In this document: piece by piece, positions 15,857 to 18,090 of the stretch
Layout: every line of letters begins with the position of its first letter
Position numbering within the stretch: the stretch's first letter is position 1
Assembly: GCA_902780985.1 (NCBI GenBank)
Contig: CACZHN010000086.1
Location: 1 to 18,090, forward strand
DNA length: 18,090 nt
From: an uncultured Lachnospiraceae bacterium
Lineage (GTDB): Bacteria > Bacillota_A > Clostridia > Lachnospirales > Lachnospiraceae
Direction: 5' to 3'
Notes under the pieces: generated by a model
Told to the model about the DNA's origin: nothing
The model's database searches: none
What the model saw: the letters and a program-made list of their open reading frames with translations, nothing else
Program-made: the position numbers and the translations under genes

Positions 15857-17098
15857 TTAGTTGTTCCTTCTGTTTCTGTCCTGCTTCATCTGAATTCCGC
15901 CGCGTTTATCAGGAGCCATACCCGGGTCTTCCATAGTCATGACCGGATCGGAAGTGATGTCAGACCACTGCATATCCTCTGAAACAGGTGCAGCCGCTCT
16001 CGGCTTTCTCTCGGCAGGCTTTCCGTCAGCCTTCTTGGAATTGCCGTTCTTCTCTGCTCTGTCGGCCTTGCCTTCAGGTGACTTCTGAGGCTTTGCCTCG
16101 CCCTTCTTTGCAGCAGGCTTTGCCTTCTTCGCCTTCTCTGTAAGCTTTGAGAAATCAACTGCCGGCTTCTTCTCAACCGCAAGCTTCGGAACAGCCTTAA
16201 CATAGTAGTAGTATTCGTCGTCTTCGAACTGAACGATCTCCGTATGGTTGTAATCCAGGAATCCCTTCATAAACCGTATGATCAGCGCGACTACAAGTCC
16301 GAGAAGAACTCCCTTTATGCACTGAGGAAGATCGGCATCGAAGCCTAATTTATAACACATGAAAATGTATGAGAATATATTTGTAACCGCACCTGCAGCA
16401 AATGCCACAAACCATGAATACTTGAATGACAGGCTGTAGATGATGCCGATTACAAGAATTGTTATGATAAGTACTGCCATGATCAGAAGCATTTCCTTGT
16501 TCTTGATCATGTTGTCGATAAGATACTGAAGTCCGTCTATCTGCTGCTTATCATCACCCTGTGCTGTGAAGGATGAGATAAGGTCTTTTGCGGAAGTCTT
16601 CGGCATGAGTACATTTACTTCCTCAACATACTTTGAGAAGAAGTAAAGAAGTATACCCAGTGCAGCCGGAACCGCACCGCCGACACCTGCGAACATACCT
16701 ACTACAAAAGGAATCGCAAAATGTATTCCGTAAACCACACATATAAGCGTCAGCATAATAGCCATTCCGCACTTCGGGAAGAATCTGATGTATATGCAGT
16801 ACATAAACATGAACAGCAGCATAAACGCTATTCCCGCTTCCACCGAAACTTTAAAACTATTTACGGCGATTATCGCACCTACTACAAATACCAGAAATCC
16901 GTCCGGAAGGATGGCACACATTACCGCAAGCAGAATGCAGACATCGTTTCTTGCCGTAAGATCGAAGTATGGGTAAAGCTTACGAATTGTAAAGAATACC
17001 AATACGCAGAATATAAATCTGACTATCGGATTTACTATAGGATCATATTTTCTGAAAAAATCTCTTATCTTATCTTTTATTGCTATAAATTGAGTCAT
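15857..17098 (-). CDS. Polytopic membrane protein with Lys/Ala-rich cytoplasmic tail, unrecognised family
   Basis: This protein has 413 residues and starts at ATG 17098, overlapping the preceding stop in ATGA. About nine hydrophobic segments are visible: six between residues 24 and 152 and three between about 204 and 282, with a polar linker of about 45 residues between the groups. The glycine-rich V-G-M-F-A-G-V-G-G-A-V-P-A is the most motif-like membrane stretch. After the last helix comes F-E-D-D-E-Y-Y-Y-Y-V-K-A-V-P-K, a segment I associate with conserved Lachnospiraceae proteins of unknown function. A tail of about 100 residues rich in Lys, Ala, Glu and Pro follows, presumably cytoplasmic. 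No transporter or enzyme motif is recognised. It ends about 30 bases before the cdaA start, so it is co-transcribed with cdaA and is a candidate partner or regulator. Confidence 0.8.
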   Translation of the reverse strand: MTQFIAIKDKIRDFFRKYDPIVNPIVRFIFCVLVFFTIRKLYPYFDLTARNDVCILLAVMCAILPDGFLVFVVGAIIAVNSFKVSVEAGIAFMLLFMFMYCIYIRFFPKCGMAIMLTLICVVYGIHFAIPFVVGMFAGVGGAVPAALGILLYFFSKYVEEVNVLMPKTSAKDLISSFTAQGDDKQQIDGLQYLIDNMIKNKEMLLIMAVLIITILVIGIIYSLSFKYSWFVAFAAGAVTNIFSYIFMCYKLGFDADLPQCIKGVLLGLVVALIIRFMKGFLDYNHTEIVQFEDDEYYYYVKAVPKLAVEKKPAVDFSKLTEKAKKAKPAAKKGEAKPQKSPEGKADRAEKNGNSKKADGKPAERKPRAAAPVSEDMQWSDITSDPVMTMEDPGMAPDKRGGIQMKQDRNRRNN

Positions 17099-17592
17099 TC
17101 CTCTGGTCTCCTTGTTGTATCGTCGTCTATCGGAAGATCTTCTTCACTTCCGCCTACTCCGTCGTATACTCTGATACGCTTCTTCAGCTTGTCTTCTTCA
17201 CGCTGCTCGATCTCGTAGTACTTAAGGAGCTTGCGAAGAGTACCGTTATACTTAACTATTCCCGGCTTAGCGATCTCAAACTTGATCCAGTAAATGACAA
17301 ACGCATATAAGAACATGATCAGGCATGCCGCCACATAAGCTTTTACAAAGCCCGACATAACTTCGAAATAATCCATATTCATAAGTTTATTGAGTATTTC
17401 TTCAAAGTTCAGCAGGATATATATCGCAACATATATCCAGAACACAACTGTGGTCGCAACAACTGCTTTAAGGCATCCGTACTTTATATAATCCTCTTTA
17501 AAATAGTGACTGATAACGAGATCCTCGTTTTGGTGATGCTTCTCGTATATCGCCGCTTTGGTCATAAGCATGACCTTGCCTTCGTTTAGCAT
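17095..17592 (-). CDS. Two-helix membrane protein opening the cdaA operon, unrecognised family
   Basis: This 165-residue protein starts at ATG 17592, with GGAG seven bases upstream; Met8 and Met10 are weaker alternatives. Two hydrophobic helices lie at about residues 42-64 (V-V-A-T-T-V-V-F-W-I-Y-V...) and 82-110 (A-Y-V-A-A-C-L-I-M-F-L-Y-A-F-V...). The N-terminus (K-H-H-Q-N-E-D-L-V-I-S-H-Y-F-K-E-D-Y) and the charged C-terminal half (Y-Y-E-I-E-Q-R-E-E-D-K-L-K-K-R-I-R-V-Y) are polar and probably cytoplasmic. I do not recognise the family. It is the first gene after the operon promoter, and its stop overlaps the start of the next membrane gene in ATGA, so the two products may form a complex. Confidence 0.8.
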   Translation of the reverse strand: MLNEGKVMLMTKAAIYEKHHQNEDLVISHYFKEDYIKYGCLKAVVATTVVFWIYVAIYILLNFEEILNKLMNMDYFEVMSGFVKAYVAACLIMFLYAFVIYWIKFEIAKPGIVKYNGTLRKLLKYYEIEQREEDKLKKRIRVYDGVGGSEEDLPIDDDTTRRPEE

Positions 17593-17622
17593 AATAATTC
17601 TCCAGTTTACATAATAATTCTC
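17590..17622 (-). repeat. Direct repeat that duplicates a start-codon region
   Basis: CATAATAATTCTC occurs at 17590-17602 and again at 17610-17622. On the coding (minus) strand it reads GAGAATTATTATG, i.e. part of a Shine-Dalgarno, a spacer and an ATG. The downstream copy starts the real gene. The upstream copy gives ATG followed at once by TAA, a minimal start-stop element 20 bases before the true start. Confidence 0.7.
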
Positions 17623-17647
17623 AATTGGTCAGAACATACCACTTAGT

Positions 17648-17676
17648 ATTATATGGTAAATGGCCGAAACTAGCAA
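17648..17676 (-). promoter_or_regulatory. Sigma-A promoter of the cdaA operon
   Basis: On the minus strand TTGCTA (17676-17671) and TATAAT (17653-17648) are separated by exactly 17 bases. The -10 is perfect and the -35 matches four of six positions. It lies between the thrS stop and the first membrane protein gene, with transcription expected near 17641 and a leader of about 50 bases. A short inverted repeat TACCA/TGGTA (17637-17641 and 17654-17658) straddles the -10. No thrS terminator is evident, so read-through from thrS may add to transcription. Confidence 0.75.
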
Positions 17677-17682
17677 GCAGAT

Positions 17683-18090
17683 TTAGCTTTCGAACTCTTC
17701 TACGCTCTCTATTAACTCAAGACTGTGATCTCTGTTCAGCTTCTGACACATCTTGATAAATGTATCAAGAGGAACATCCTTCATCTGCTTGTTGCCGCGG
17801 AGGTTAACAGATACTGTATTATTCTCTGCTTCCTGATCTCCGAGGATAAGAATATATGGATCCTTGAAGTTTTTGAACTTCTTGATCTTATTCTTCATGT
17901 TCTCATCTGAGTAATCAGCTTCTACTCTTACTCCGTTCTTTCTGAGAAGGTCAACAACCATCTTTGCATATGGATTGTGTGACTCTCTGATAGGAACTAC
18001 GCCAACCTGGAATGGTGACACCCAGAATGGGACGCTTCCCTCGAAGTTCTCAATAAGGATTCCAATGAATCTTTCGAAAGAACCGAAGAT
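17683..18090 (-). CDS. thrS: Threonyl-tRNA synthetase, C-terminal part
   Basis: The frame is open at the right edge, and only the last 135 residues are inside the window. It begins within class II motif 3: G-S-F-E-R-F-I-G-I-L-I-E-N-F-E-G, then W-V-S-P-F-Q-V. The alpha/beta anticodon-binding domain follows: V-V-P-I-R-E-S-H-N-P-Y-A, L-R-K-N-G-V-R-V-E-A-D, P-Y-I-L-I-L-G-D-Q-E-A-E and N-T-V-S-V-N-L-R-G. The G-D-x-E-x-x-x-x-T-V-S-V-x-x-R-G run is characteristic of ThrS rather than ProRS or HisRS. The enzyme charges tRNA-Thr in the cytosol. Its end lacks a clear terminator before the next promoter. Confidence 0.93.
   Translation of the reverse strand: MFGSFERFIGILIENFEGSVPFWVSPFQVGVVPIRESHNPYAKMVVDLLRKNGVRVEADYSDENMKNKIKKFKNFKDPYILILGDQEAENNTVSVNLRGNKQMKDVPLDTFIKMCQKLNRDHSLELIESVEEFES

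Noticed and set aside
1..18090. Defence system, prophage, integrative element or CRISPR array
   Set aside because: No integrase, transposase, restriction, toxin-antitoxin or repeat-spacer pattern was seen. The MoxR/VWA operon alone is not evidence for a ternary defence system, because no nuclease or effector gene is linked within the window.

Overview
The window reads like a Gram-positive chromosome from class Clostridia, probably a Lachnospiraceae-type gut anaerobe. The basis is moderate GC, heavy use of AGA for arginine, AGGAGG-type ribosome binding sites, lipoprotein signals with SGC lipoboxes, consensus sigma-A promoters, and a cdaA-cdaR pair. The genus assignment is inference. All genes run on the minus strand except one HD-domain nucleotidase. 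Packing is tight: the longest gene-free stretch is about 220 bases, and no tRNA, rRNA, CRISPR array or insertion sequence is visible.

Reading in the direction of transcription (high to low coordinates): the right edge holds the 3' end of thrS (threonyl-tRNA synthetase). After it, a good sigma-A promoter (17648-17676) starts a seven-gene run: a two-helix membrane protein, a polytopic membrane protein with a lysine-rich tail, cdaA (diadenylate cyclase), cdaR/ybbR (its extracytoplasmic partner), a sirtuin, glyA (serine hydroxymethyltransferase) and ftsH (membrane AAA+ zinc protease). Three junctions overlap or nearly abut, so c-di-AMP signalling, NAD-dependent deacylation, one-carbon metabolism and membrane protein quality control appear to be co-transcribed. 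The run ends at a strong bidirectional terminator (9370-9412), shared with the only plus-strand gene, a yfbR-like 5'-deoxynucleotidase.

Divergent from yfbR is a second minus-strand run: a CapA-type lipoprotein, an OmpR-family response regulator, its sensor histidine kinase, and a large lipoprotein whose C-terminus resembles accessory proteins of two-component systems. This looks like an envelope-sensing unit. The initiation region of the last lipoprotein sits in a perfect 10-bp inverted repeat, with the Shine-Dalgarno in the loop and the start codons in the stem.

The left part is a MoxR ATPase / DUF58 / small membrane protein / von Willebrand A (Bat-like) operon that runs off the left edge. 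Its intergenic region has a perfect consensus sigma-A promoter with a palindrome in the spacer, a repeated decamer flanking the core, and a 15-bp perfect inverted repeat in the presumed leader.

Most genes belong to known families, and no wholly new defence or mobile system is evident. The most interesting unexplained items are the regulatory structures at 3331-3440 and 5133-5173 and the two unrecognised membrane proteins that open the cdaA operon.
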